Positions 1 through 7,557 of a stretch of 12,786 nucleotides of DNA are shown piece by piece. This stretch comes from Actinomycetota bacterium (GTDB lineage: Bacteria > Actinomycetota > Thermoleophilia > Gaiellales > Gaiellaceae): NCBI GenBank assembly GCA_005884155.1, contig VAXD01000039.1, forward strand, positions 1 to 12,786. Reading direction: 5' to 3'. Each line of letters opens with the position of its first letter. Position 1 is the first letter of the stretch. The translations under genes and the position numbers were made by a program. The notes beneath the pieces are model-generated. The model ran no database searches and was not told the DNA's origin. It was given only the letters and a program-made list of their open reading frames with translations.

Positions 1-1029
<1,029 letters not shown>

Positions 1030-1033
1030 AGCC

Positions 1034-2077
1034 GTGATCGATCTCCGCTCCGATACGCAGACAAAGCCGAGCGCCGAAATGCGCTCCGCGATGGCCAACG
1101 CCGAAGTTGGCGACGAGCAGAAGCGCGAGGACCCGACCGTCAACGAGCTCGAGCGACGCACCGCTGAGCTGCTTGGGCAGGAAGAAGCGGTCTACGTGCC
1201 GACCGCGACGATGGCGAACGAGATCGCGCTCCGCACGCTCGGGCGGCCCGGCGACGAGGTTGTCGCCGAAGAGAACTCGCACATCTTCCTGGCCGAGCTC
1301 GGCGGGCCGGCAGTGCACGCCGGGCTGATGGCGCGGCCGCTGCGCTGCGAGGCCGGCCGCTTCACGCCGGAGCAGCTGCGGGAGACCGTGCGCGTGACCG
1401 ACCGCTCGCACGTCCCGCCGACGCGCATCGTCTCGGTCGAGAACACGCACAACTCGTCGGGCGGACGCGTCTGGCCGCTGGATGAGATCGAGGCGATCGC
1501 GGCAACCGCGCGCGAGCTCGACCTGCGCCTGCACCTCGACGGGGCGCGCGTCCTCAACGCGTCGGTCGCGTGCGGTGTCTCTGCTGCCGAGATCGGCGGC
1601 CACTTCGACACGGTCACGCTCTGTCTCTCGAAAGGGCTCGGCTGCCCGCTCGGCGCGCTCGTCGCCGGTTCGGCCGAGCTGATGGCGGAGGCGCGCCGGC
1701 TCAAGCACCTCTTCGGCGGCGCAATGCGGCAGGCGGGGATCGTCGCGGCCGCCGGGGTCTACGCTCTCGAGCACAACGTCGAGCGGCTCGCCGACGACCA
1801 CGCGCGCGCACGGCGCCTGGCGGAAGGGCTCGACGCGGCCGGCGTTCCCGTCGACCTCGAGCAGGTCGAGACGAACTTCGTCCAGGTCGACGTCGGGCCG
1901 CTCGGCCTGACGCCCTCCGATGCACTGGAGCGACTCTGGCAACAAGGCGTCGGCCTCTCGATGACCGCGCACCCGACGAGGCTGCGCGCCGTCACCCACT
2001 TGGACGTCGACGACGACGACATCGACGGCGCGGTCGAGCTGATCCCGCGCGCGCTCAGGACCCTTGCCCGCGCCTGA
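1034..2077 (+). CDS. ltaE: Low-specificity L-threonine aldolase
   Basis: PLP enzyme that cleaves L-threonine or allo-threonine to glycine and acetaldehyde. The 347 residues match the family's usual length. The N-terminus IDLRSDTQTKPS is the typical family opening. It is followed by the GDEQKREDPTVNELE segment, an SVENTHN block (about residues 134-140), the HLDGAR aspartate motif (about residue 170) and the LSKGLGCPLGA segment, where K200 is the expected PLP lysine. The GTG start at 1034 is supported by AAAGGGG 9 nt upstream and by the family N-terminus. The gene starts 4 nt after gcvPB and overlaps the next gene by 14 nt. It therefore sits in one transcription unit with glycine cleavage, and its glycine product is that system's substrate. 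Side reactivity as a serine hydroxymethyltransferase-like aldolase is possible but not visible from sequence. Confidence 0.95.
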   Translation: MIDLRSDTQTKPSAEMRSAMANAEVGDEQKREDPTVNELERRTAELLGQEEAVYVPTATMANEIALRTLGRPGDEVVAEENSHIFLAELGGPAVHAGLMARPLRCEAGRFTPEQLRETVRVTDRSHVPPTRIVSVENTHNSSGGRVWPLDEIEAIAATARELDLRLHLDGARVLNASVACGVSAAEIGGHFDTVTLCLSKGLGCPLGALVAGSAELMAEARRLKHLFGGAMRQAGIVAAAGVYALEHNVERLADDHARARRLAEGLDAAGVPVDLEQVETNFVQVDVGPLGLTPSDALERLWQQGVGLSMTAHPTRLRAVTHLDVDDDDIDGAVELIPRALRTLARA

Positions 2078-3392
2078 AGAGCGCTTCCGCCGGATCGCCG
2101 CCGAGGCGCAGGCGGCCGGGCGGCTGCCGAGCCTCGTCGCGGCCGTCTTCCGCGGCGGCGAGGTGGCCTGGAGCGACGCGATCGGGCTCGCGGACGCCCA
2201 GCAGCGCATCGCCATCGCGTCGATCACGAAGACCTTCACCGCGTCGGCCGTCATGCAGCTGCGCGACGCCGGCCTGCTCGACCTCGAGGACCCGCTCTCA
2301 CGCCACCTGCCCGAGGCGGCGCACGGCACGCCGACGATCAGGCGAATGCTGGCGCACGCGTCGGGGCTCCAGCGCGAGCCGCCCGGCGAGGTCTGGGAGA
2401 CGCTGGACTTCCCGGGCGAGGCCGAGCTGCTCGAGCGCCTGGCCGAGGCCGAGCAGGTGCTGCCGCCGTCGACCGCCTGGCACTACTCGAACCTCGCCTA
2501 CGCGCTGCTCGGCCACGTCGTCGCGCGGCTCTCGGGGATGCCGTTCCACGACTACATCCGCGAACGCTTCCACGTGCCTCTCGGGCTCGAGCACACGACG
2601 TGGGGGCCTTCCGATCCCGCCGCGATGCCGTACTTCGTCGAACCGTACACGGACGCCGTTCGCCGTGAGCCCGTGCTCGACCTCGGCGGCAAGGGCGGCG
2701 AGTCTGGCCTCTACAGCACGGTCGGCGACCTCTGCCGCTGGGGCGCGTTCCTCTGCGACCCTGGCGAGTCGATCCTCCGGCCCGAGAGCGTCGCGGAGAT
2801 GCACGACCTGCAGGTCATGGCGGAGCCCGACTGGACGGTCGGCTGGGGGCTCGGGATCGAGCTCTGGCGCCGCGGCGACCGCATCTTCGGCGGGCACACC
2901 GGTGGCTTCCCAGGTTTCCTCTCGATGCTGGCCTACTCGCGCAAAGAGAAGATCGGCTCGGTCGTGCTCGCCAACACGGACACGTGGCCGGAGCTGATGA
3001 AGACGGGCCTCACACTGACCGAGGCCGCGCTCGAAGAGCTGGTGCCCGACATCGATCCCTGGACACCCGAGGAGGCGCCGCCCGCGGAAATCGAGCCGCT
3101 GCTCGGCCGCTGGTGGGCCGAAGGCAGCGAGTGGGTCTTCTCCTGGCGGCGCGGCAAGCTGGAAGCGCGCGCCGCGAGCGCACCGCCGGAGCGCGAGCCG
3201 TCGGTGTTCGAGCAGGAGGGCGTTGACCGCTACCGCACGGTCTCCGGCAGCGAGCGGGGCGAGCTGCTGCGCATCGTCCGTGACGATGACGAAGCGGTGA
3301 CGAAGCTCTACTGGGCGACGTACCCGTTCACGCGCACGCCGGAGACGTTCCCCTCAGCGGTCCCCGGCGAAGGCGAACCCGACCACGGCTAG
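2064..3392 (+). CDS. Serine hydrolase of the beta-lactamase / class C (PF00144-type) family
   Basis: A 442-aa serine hydrolase with the penicillin-binding-protein-like fold. The catalytic tetrad ASITK contains S53 and K56 (SxxK). The second motif is Y141-S142-N143 in WHYSNLAYALLGH, and the third is H278-T279-G280 in GGHTGGFPG. Residues from about 335 to 442 form a separate C-terminal region, of the kind often found as a beta-barrel in esterase or peptidase relatives. No signal peptide or membrane segment is visible, so it is probably cytoplasmic, unlike classical beta-lactamases. The loop before SITK is shorter than in most relatives. TTG 2064 is the first start codon after an in-frame TGA at 2040-2042 and overlaps ltaE by 14 nt, which suggests translational coupling. 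The 3' end overlaps cax tail-to-tail by 39 bp. Substrate is unknown; esterase or D-amino peptidase activity are both possible. Confidence 0.88.
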   Translation: MPAPEERFRRIAAEAQAAGRLPSLVAAVFRGGEVAWSDAIGLADAQQRIAIASITKTFTASAVMQLRDAGLLDLEDPLSRHLPEAAHGTPTIRRMLAHASGLQREPPGEVWETLDFPGEAELLERLAEAEQVLPPSTAWHYSNLAYALLGHVVARLSGMPFHDYIRERFHVPLGLEHTTWGPSDPAAMPYFVEPYTDAVRREPVLDLGGKGGESGLYSTVGDLCRWGAFLCDPGESILRPESVAEMHDLQVMAEPDWTVGWGLGIELWRRGDRIFGGHTGGFPGFLSMLAYSRKEKIGSVVLANTDTWPELMKTGLTLTEAALEELVPDIDPWTPEEAPPAEIEPLLGRWWAEGSEWVFSWRRGKLEARAASAPPEREPSVFEQEGVDRYRTVSGSERGELLRIVRDDDEAVTKLYWATYPFTRTPETFPSAVPGEGEPDHG

Positions 3393-4406
3393 CGCGTAGA
3401 ACGCGACCAGGGCAGCGCCCTCCCAGCGCGGCGCGCGGCCGTCCCGGAGCGCGAGCGCGACGACGAGCGCCGCACCGCCGAGCGCCGCAAGCTCGATCGG
3501 GCGGAAGCTGAGCGGCAGCGCGGGCAGCACCGCCCAGGAGAGGAGCATGACCGCCGGCGTGACGAGCACGGCAACCTGCGCGCTCGACGAGACGGCGATC
3601 TCCGACGCCAGGCGCAGGTTCCCGCCACGCCGCGCCAGCACGACAGCGCCGCCGTGCTCGGCCGCGTTGCCGACGATCGCCACGATCACGATCGAGACGA
3701 AGAACTGCGACAGGTGCACGTCGTGGGCGAACGTCTTCAGTGAGTGGACGAGGATCTCGCTGACGAAAGCGGTCAGCGCGGTCGCCGCGGTGAGCGCCCC
3801 GAGCGTGACCGGCAGGCTCCAGGCGCCTTCCGGCTCGGCGCCGCTCTCGCGGTGCTGCTCCCGGTGCCGCCGCAGGCCCCAGGTGGTCACGACCACGTAG
3901 AGCACGAGCAGGACCGCCGCGACGGGCGTGCTCAGGACCGCGAGGGAATGCCGGTTCGGATCGCCGTGCCCCCCCGGAATCGACGGGATGAAGAACAGCG
4001 CCGTCGCCGCGAGAACGAGACCGAGCTGCACGAGCATCGAGGGGCGGTCGATCCGCCGCCGCTCGTCCGGGGCCACGAGCACCGCGAGCCCGAGCACGAG
4101 CAGCAGGTTCGAGACGACGCTCCCGATCAGCGAGCCGCGCACGACCTCCGGCAGCCCGCTCGCGACGGCGAACAGCGCGATGATCAGCTCCGGCGCGTTT
4201 CCGAAGCTCGCGTTCAGGAACCCGCCGATTCCCGGCCCGGTGTGCTCACCCGCGTGCTCGGTCGCCTCGCCGATCAGCCAGGCGAGCGGGACGAGCGAGG
4301 CCGCCGAGAGGACAAAGAGCGTGACGTCATCGGCGTCCGTGGCGTAGTGAACTGCGATCGTGATCGGGGCCAGGACGAGTGACGCCCACAGGAGCTTCCG
4401 GCCCAC
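3354..4406 (-). CDS. cax: Ca2+/H+ antiporter, CAX family
   Basis: Integral-membrane cation/proton exchanger that exports Ca2+ in exchange for H+. The 350 residues are almost wholly hydrophobic helices in two halves. Each half carries the signature acidic repeat of the family: GGFLNASFGNAPEL with E73 in the first, and VAIVGNAAEH with E250 in the second. These are the expected ion-binding glutamates. Between the halves, about residues 179-194, is a charged cytoplasmic-type linker rich in Arg, His and Glu, which replaces the acidic loop of many CAX proteins. The GTG start at 4404-4406 has no Shine-Dalgarno; TAGGGT ends 6 nt upstream, fitting a leaderless message. The 5' end faces the HAD hydrolase gene across 20 bp, and the 3' end overlaps the serine hydrolase gene by 39 bp, with no room for a separate terminator. 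Confidence 0.92.
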   Translation of the reverse strand: MGRKLLWASLVLAPITIAVHYATDADDVTLFVLSAASLVPLAWLIGEATEHAGEHTGPGIGGFLNASFGNAPELIIALFAVASGLPEVVRGSLIGSVVSNLLLVLGLAVLVAPDERRRIDRPSMLVQLGLVLAATALFFIPSIPGGHGDPNRHSLAVLSTPVAAVLLVLYVVVTTWGLRRHREQHRESGAEPEGAWSLPVTLGALTAATALTAFVSEILVHSLKTFAHDVHLSQFFVSIVIVAIVGNAAEHGGAVVLARRGGNLRLASEIAVSSSAQVAVLVTPAVMLLSWAVLPALPLSFRPIELAALGGAALVVALALRDGRAPRWEGAALVAFYALAVVGFAFAGDR

Positions 4407-4411
4407 GCCGC

Positions 4412-4418
4412 TACCCTA
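4412..4418. promoter_or_regulatory. Fused bidirectional -10 element between cax and the HAD gene
   Basis: The 7-bp TACCCTA contains TACCCT on the plus strand (4412-4417) and TAGGGT on the minus strand (4418 to 4413). Both fit the TANNNT core of sigma-70-type -10 boxes. The minus-strand box ends 6 nt before the cax GTG; the plus-strand box ends 9 nt before the HAD GTG at 4427. The whole gap between the two genes is 20 bp, so -35 regions would lie inside the opposing coding sequences. No strong -35 is apparent. Confidence 0.5.
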
Positions 4419-4426
4419 GCCGGTGG

Positions 4427-5151
4427 GTGCTGGAGGCGGTCCTTTTCGACTGGGGCGACACGTTGATGGAGTTCCGGTACGACGAGGAGCTCATGGACAC
4501 GGCGTTCCGCGCGGGCCTCGCCGCCCTCGGGCGCGAGAACCTCCCGGTCGACGACATCCGCACGCACTTCCGCGAGCGCTTCGAGCCGCTCTTCTGGGTG
4601 CCCGGCACGGTCGAGGAGATCGAGTACCCGGGGATGATCCGCGACGCGCTCGCTCACTTCGGGATCCGGCTCGGCGACGACGAGCTCGCGAGCTCGACCG
4701 GTTCCTCGAGGCCGAGCACGCGGCGTGGGAGCCGCCCCGTGTTCTCGGATCGCCGACGCACGCGCTGCTCGAGGGGTTGCATGGCCGCGGGCTCAAGCTT
4801 GGGCTCGTCTCGAACGCCTTTGACCCTGGCTGGTTGCTGCACCAGGACCTCGAGCAGATGGGCTTGGCCGACAGACTCGACTTTGCGGTCTTCTCCTCGG
4901 AGGTCGGCGTGCGCAAGCCTGACCCGCGGATCTTCCGGCGCGCGCTCGATGCGCTCGGCGTGGAGCCCGAGAACGCGCTCTTCGTCGGCGACCGGCTCTA
5001 CGAGGACGTCCGCGGCGCCGGCGAGCTCGGGATGACGACGGTGCAGGCGCTCTGGTTCCGCGCGGACGAGCACCCGGCCGGCGTCGAGCCCGATCACCAG
5101 GCCTTCACGCAGCTCGACGTGCTCAATATCGCCCGCCGCTTCCTTGCGTAG
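4427..5151 (+). pseudogene. HAD-superfamily hydrolase, interrupted by a -1 frameshift at about 4690
   Basis: The N-terminal part reads in one frame from GTG 4427: MLEAVLFDWGDTL carries the HAD motif I nucleophile D8. Homologous sequence stops making sense after GDDELA (about 4690) and resumes in the next frame as ELDRFLEAEHAAWEPP, running to TAG 5149-5151. The resumed part has motif II (SNA, Ser codon 4810), motif III lysine in VRKPDP (Lys codon 4915) and motif IV VGDRLYEDVRGA (Asp codon 4990). One missing base repairs the gene to about 241 residues, normal for HAD-IA phosphatase or dehalogenase-like enzymes. As written, translation would run to 5035 and give a 202-aa product lacking motifs II-IV. 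Motif I reads D-W-G-D-T, so the usual second aspartate is glycine, as in some HAD-IA members. Sequencing error, real mutation and recoding are all possible. Confidence 0.8.
4681..4696. repeat. 16-bp perfect palindrome at the HAD frameshift point
   Basis: CGAGCTCGCGAGCTCG is its own reverse complement and also contains GAGCTC as a direct repeat spaced by GC. The base missing from the HAD reading frame maps to its centre, where GCGGAG would restore the frame but GCGAG is present. Such symmetry favours hairpin or slippage deletion in the cell, and also base-calling or assembly error. Confidence 0.8.
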
Positions 5152-5176
5152 GTGCGCGCACTACCCCCGTCTGCGG

Positions 5177-5189
5177 GACTTGTCAAGTC
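5177..5189. promoter_or_regulatory. 13-bp palindrome GACTTGTCAAGTC, possible operator
   Basis: GACTTG and CAAGTC are perfect inverted repeats around one T. The element directly abuts the candidate -35 hexamer (TTGCGG, 5190-5195) of the cysteine-rich gene, a usual place for a regulator site. It is AT-richer than its surroundings. No regulator gene lies beside it, so the binding protein is unknown. Confidence 0.35.
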
Positions 5190-5219
5190 TTGCGGAGGAC
5201 GCCTCTGAGCAATCACAAT
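5190..5219 (+). promoter_or_regulatory. Candidate promoter of the cysteine-rich protein gene
   Basis: TTGCGG (5190-5195), an 18-nt spacer and CACAAT (5214-5219). The -10-like hexamer ends 6 nt before ATG 5226, the same spacing as the other leaderless-type promoters here, although its first base departs from TANNNT. GGAGG at 5194-5198 is too far (27 nt) from the ATG to act as its Shine-Dalgarno. Confidence 0.35.
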
Positions 5220-5225
5220 CCGTGT

Positions 5226-5642
5226 ATGCAGACGCGCGAGCATGCGGCGGTGCGGCCGAGCGAGCTCCCGCTGCGCCCGCAGGACGAGTCCGAGTGCCGC
5301 CGTTGTGGAGTGCACTGCGACAAGGTCGTCTACCCCGGCGCGTGCCTCGAGAAGGGCTGTCCGTTCCTCTACTCGTTCCAGGAGTTCGGGCACACGTACG
5401 TCGGCTGCATGCAGAAGGTGTTCGACGTCGACATCGACTTCGACCTGCTCAGCGCGGCCGAGTCGACGCGCAGCGGTTTTGGCGCGATCAAGGCAACGGG
5501 CCAGCCGCTGCCCCTCTGCCGTGTCGAGGTCGAGCCGTGCTACGAGAGCCGGAGCGAAGAGCTCGGGTGCGTCAACCCCGAGTTCCACGAGCTGCCGGTC
5601 GGCGAGCCTTCGTTCCGGATCTTCGCCCGGATCGCTTCGTAG
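5226..5642 (+). CDS. Small cysteine-rich protein of unknown function
   Basis: 138 residues, not recognised as a named family. Nine cysteines lie at 24, 27, 31, 40, 45, 61, 98, 105 and 115. The first five form a compact C-x2-C-x3-C-x8-C-x4-C cluster within ECRRCGVHCDKVVYPGAC and the following turn, which looks like a metal site (zinc or Fe-S). Residues 65-75 are Asp/hydrophobic-rich. There is no signal peptide, so it is probably cytoplasmic. ATG 5226 is chosen because it follows a -10-like CACAAT by 6 nt; a TTG at 5190 would add 12 residues but would overlie the candidate -35. The gene follows the HAD hydrolase by 74 bp and its last 71 bp overlap the 3' end of nfo on the other strand. Third-position G/C bias continues to the stop, supporting real coding. 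Confidence 0.75.
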   Translation: MQTREHAAVRPSELPLRPQDESECRRCGVHCDKVVYPGACLEKGCPFLYSFQEFGHTYVGCMQKVFDVDIDFDLLSAAESTRSGFGAIKATGQPLPLCRVEVEPCYESRSEELGCVNPEFHELPVGEPSFRIFARIAS

Positions 5643-6477
5643 CTCTCGCGTGCAGCTCGCGTAGCTTCGTCATTTGATCGGCGTCCGGCCCGTGGCCGTC
5701 GGTGCCCGGGACTTCGAGCAGCGCGGGCAACTTCTGCAGCTTCGGGTGGCCGACGAAGACGCCGAGCCTCTCGCCCATCAGGCCGTCGCCGATGTTGTCG
5801 TGCCGGTCGCGGTTCGAGCCGAGCGGCGTCTTCGAGTCGTTCACGTGCAGGCAGCGCAGGCGGTCGAGCCCGATTCGCTCTTCGAGGTCGCTGAGCAAGC
5901 CGTCGAGCACCTTCCGGTCGGTGACGTCGTAGCCGGAGGCAAACAGGTGGCACGAGTCGAGGCAAACGCCGAGCCGCTCGTGCCGCCCGGCCGCCTCGTA
6001 GATGGCCGCCAGCTCCTTGAGCGAGCGTCCGACCGTGTCGCCCGTGCCGGCCGCGTTCTCCATGCAGAGCCAGGTTGTCTCCGAGCAGCGCTCGAGGCAC
6101 TGCAGTAGTGCCGGCACCACCCGCTCGAGCCCTGCCTCGAACCCGGACCCGAGGTGCGAGCCGACGTGGAAGACGACCGCGTCGGCCTCGATCGCGGAGG
6201 CGGTGTCCACCGTCGAACGGAGCGTCGTGACGCTCTTCTCGTAGAAGTCGTCCTTCGGGCTCGCGAGGTTCAGCAGGTAGAGCGCGTGGATCGTGACGGC
6301 CTGGATCCCGAGCTCTTCGCGCCGGCGCTTGAACGCCTCGAGATCGGCTGGGTCGTGGTCGGGGAAGCGCCAGGTGCGCGGGCTCTGGGCGAAGAGCTGG
6401 ATGGCGTCCATCCCGAAGCGGTGCGCGTTCTCGAGCGCCTTCTTGATCCCGCCCGAGCAGTGGCCGCCGAGGATCAT
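5572..6477 (-). CDS. nfo: Endonuclease IV (AP endonuclease, deoxyribonuclease IV)
   Basis: Cytoplasmic DNA-repair enzyme that incises DNA 5' to abasic sites using a trinuclear zinc centre in a TIM barrel. All nine metal ligands expected from E. coli Nfo can be placed: H64, H104, E140 (in MENAAG), D174 and H177 (in LDSCH), H211, D224 and H226 (in NRDRHD) and E255 (in LLEVPG). After DGHGPD comes a C-terminal extension ending in about 25 Arg/Lys-rich residues, longer than usual and possibly DNA-binding; this tail is what overlaps the cysteine-rich gene. The full protein is 301 aa. ATG 6475-6477 gives the short N-terminus ILGGHCSGG typical of the fold. The gene lies 9 bp after the AlkZ-like glycosylase gene, and TAGCGT ends 6 nt before its ATG, so it may be both operon-transcribed and separately promoted. 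Confidence 0.96.
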   Translation of the reverse strand: MILGGHCSGGIKKALENAHRFGMDAIQLFAQSPRTWRFPDHDPADLEAFKRRREELGIQAVTIHALYLLNLASPKDDFYEKSVTTLRSTVDTASAIEADAVVFHVGSHLGSGFEAGLERVVPALLQCLERCSETTWLCMENAAGTGDTVGRSLKELAAIYEAAGRHERLGVCLDSCHLFASGYDVTDRKVLDGLLSDLEERIGLDRLRCLHVNDSKTPLGSNRDRHDNIGDGLMGERLGVFVGHPKLQKLPALLEVPGTDGHGPDADQMTKLRELHARATKRSGRRSGTKARRPAARGTRG

Positions 6478-6483
6478 GCGCTG

Positions 6484-6489
6484 ACGCTA
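6484..6489 (-). promoter_or_regulatory. Candidate leaderless -10 box of nfo
   Basis: On the minus strand TAGCGT runs from 6489 to 6484 and is followed by CAGCGC (6 nt) and the nfo ATG. Its TAG is also the stop codon of the upstream glycosylase gene. It matches TANNNT with the same spacing as gltX and cax. There is no Shine-Dalgarno before nfo. Confidence 0.45.
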
Positions 6490-7530
6490 GCCGAGCCAGG
6501 CATGCAGGCGCGCGGCCTCGTCCTCGAGCTCGCGTTGCGCGGCGCGGGGAAGCGGGGCGAACGGCTCGAGCGTGATCCGGTCGCCGTCGCGCTTCCAGAG
6601 GCCCGCGACGACGCCGTCCACGAGGAAGGTCTGCTGCACGTCGCCGTTCTTGTGGATGACCGTCTTGCGGTACTCGTCGGGGAGGACGCGGGTGCGGTCC
6701 TTGTGCGCGAGGAGCAGCTCGTCCCAGCGAGGAAGCAGCCGCGGCGGCGCGGGGGCGTCGGCGGGCGCGAGCCGGGCGCGCGGGAGGTCGAGCAGCTCGC
6801 GGCCGTGCTCGTCGCGGAACGTGCGCAGCCGCAAGGTCTCGAACCCGGGCGCGAGATCGCGGATCGGGACGCCGCTCCACTGCGAGACGTCGGCCCGAGT
6901 CGCGGGCCCGAATGCCGAGAGGTAGCTACGGATCGTGTAGGCGGCGGCCTCGGCGAACGGCGGATGCTCGTGGTCGGCGGGCTCGAAGCGCGGTGAGCCG
7001 CGGAAGCCGTAGAACGCGCACTCGGGCGTCTGCTCGAGTCGGGCGAGCGCGACGACCCAGGAGTACTTTCGGATCTCGTACGGATTCTGCGTCCGCGGGT
7101 CGAGCCCGAGCGCCTCCATCAGCTCGCTGCGCGTCCTCGGCTGCTCGCGCGTGAGCTCCGCCGCCCGGTCGACGAGCTCGTCCGGTGGCCGTTCCGTCCC
7201 TCGGGCACGCACCAGCGTCCGCGCTTCGCGGACAGCCGCGTCAAAGTACGGCAGGTCCCGCGCCGAGACGAGGTGCATCGTCGCCCGCATCAGGAGCGAC
7301 TTGACGACCCGGCGCTGCTCCAGCGCCCGCTCCAGCCCCGCGCGCTCGAAGCCGTCGACCCGCGCCAAGAGCGCGAGGTAGGGCGACGAGGCGAGCTGGG
7401 CCTGCAGCCCGGCAAGGTGCTCGATCGCCCGCACCGGCGAGAGCCGCTCGCGCCGAAGCAAGAGCTGGCGGTGCAGTGTCGTCCGGTTCAGCTCCTGTCG
7501 GGTGATGACGTGATCGCTGTCCCGAGGCAC
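6487..7530 (-). CDS. HTH_42 (AlkZ/YcaQ-like) winged-helix DNA glycosylase
   Basis: 347-aa member of the HTH_42 superfamily (PF06224-type), which includes Streptomyces AlkZ and E. coli YcaQ, glycosylases that remove alkylated bases and unhook interstrand crosslinks. The catalytic Q-x-Q motif of the AlkZ-like branch is visible as HLAGLQAQ with Q43 and Q45, close to Q37/Q39 of AlkZ. Other family blocks are NRTTLHRQ (about 15-22), LLMRATMHLVSARD, the winged-helix segment FGPATRADVSQWSG, and the C-terminal LPRWDELLLAHKDR through DGVVAGLWKRDGDR. The GTG start at 7528-7530 fits the family N-terminus and follows TAGCCT by 7 nt. The reading frame stays open far upstream, but that part lacks family similarity. 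nfo follows 9 bp downstream on the same strand. Many actinobacterial members are labelled only 'winged helix DNA-binding domain-containing protein'; glycosylase activity here is inferred from QAQ and context. Confidence 0.87.
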   Translation of the reverse strand: MPRDSDHVITRQELNRTTLHRQLLLRRERLSPVRAIEHLAGLQAQLASSPYLALLARVDGFERAGLERALEQRRVVKSLLMRATMHLVSARDLPYFDAAVREARTLVRARGTERPPDELVDRAAELTREQPRTRSELMEALGLDPRTQNPYEIRKYSWVVALARLEQTPECAFYGFRGSPRFEPADHEHPPFAEAAAYTIRSYLSAFGPATRADVSQWSGVPIRDLAPGFETLRLRTFRDEHGRELLDLPRARLAPADAPAPPRLLPRWDELLLAHKDRTRVLPDEYRKTVIHKNGDVQQTFLVDGVVAGLWKRDGDRITLEPFAPLPRAAQRELEDEAARLHAWLG

Positions 7531-7537
7531 AGGCCCA

Positions 7538-7550
7538 AGGCTAGTAGCCT
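7538..7550. promoter_or_regulatory. Symmetric bidirectional leaderless promoter, palindrome AGGCTAGTAGCCT
   Basis: A perfect 13-bp inverted repeat around G7544. On the plus strand TAGCCT (7545-7550) ends exactly 7 nt before ATT 7558. On the minus strand the identical TAGCCT (7543 to 7538) ends exactly 7 nt before the GTG of the AlkZ-like gene at 7530. Both hexamers match TANNNT. No convincing -35 is seen at 17-18 bp on either side. The palindrome could also be an operator that controls both genes together. Confidence 0.55.
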
Positions 7551-7557
7551 CGTTCGT

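Noticed and set aside
1570..2997. 475-aa plus-strand open frame across ltaE and the serine hydrolase
   Set aside because: Out-of-frame shadow with runs of Arg and Ser; it resembles no protein family, whereas the overlapping frames carry complete catalytic motifs.
4427..5151. Programmed frameshifting in the HAD gene
   Set aside because: No slippery heptamer precedes the shift, only a palindrome; a simple one-base deletion or sequence error explains it better. Kept as a possibility only in the finding.
5152..5161. GTGCGCGCAC palindrome just after the HAD stop as a terminator
   Set aside because: It is self-complementary without a loop and has no T-run after it.
5157..5185. Minus-strand TTGACA (in the 5177-5189 palindrome) with a 17-bp spacer to TAGTGC, a possible antisense promoter into the HAD gene
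   Set aside because: The -35 match follows automatically from the palindrome, and TAGTGC is a poor -10 box. Not enough to call a promoter.
6154..6996. 280-aa plus-strand frame antisense to nfo and the AlkZ-like gene
   Set aside because: Shadow frame. The minus strand holds all nine Nfo metal ligands and the HTH_42 motifs.
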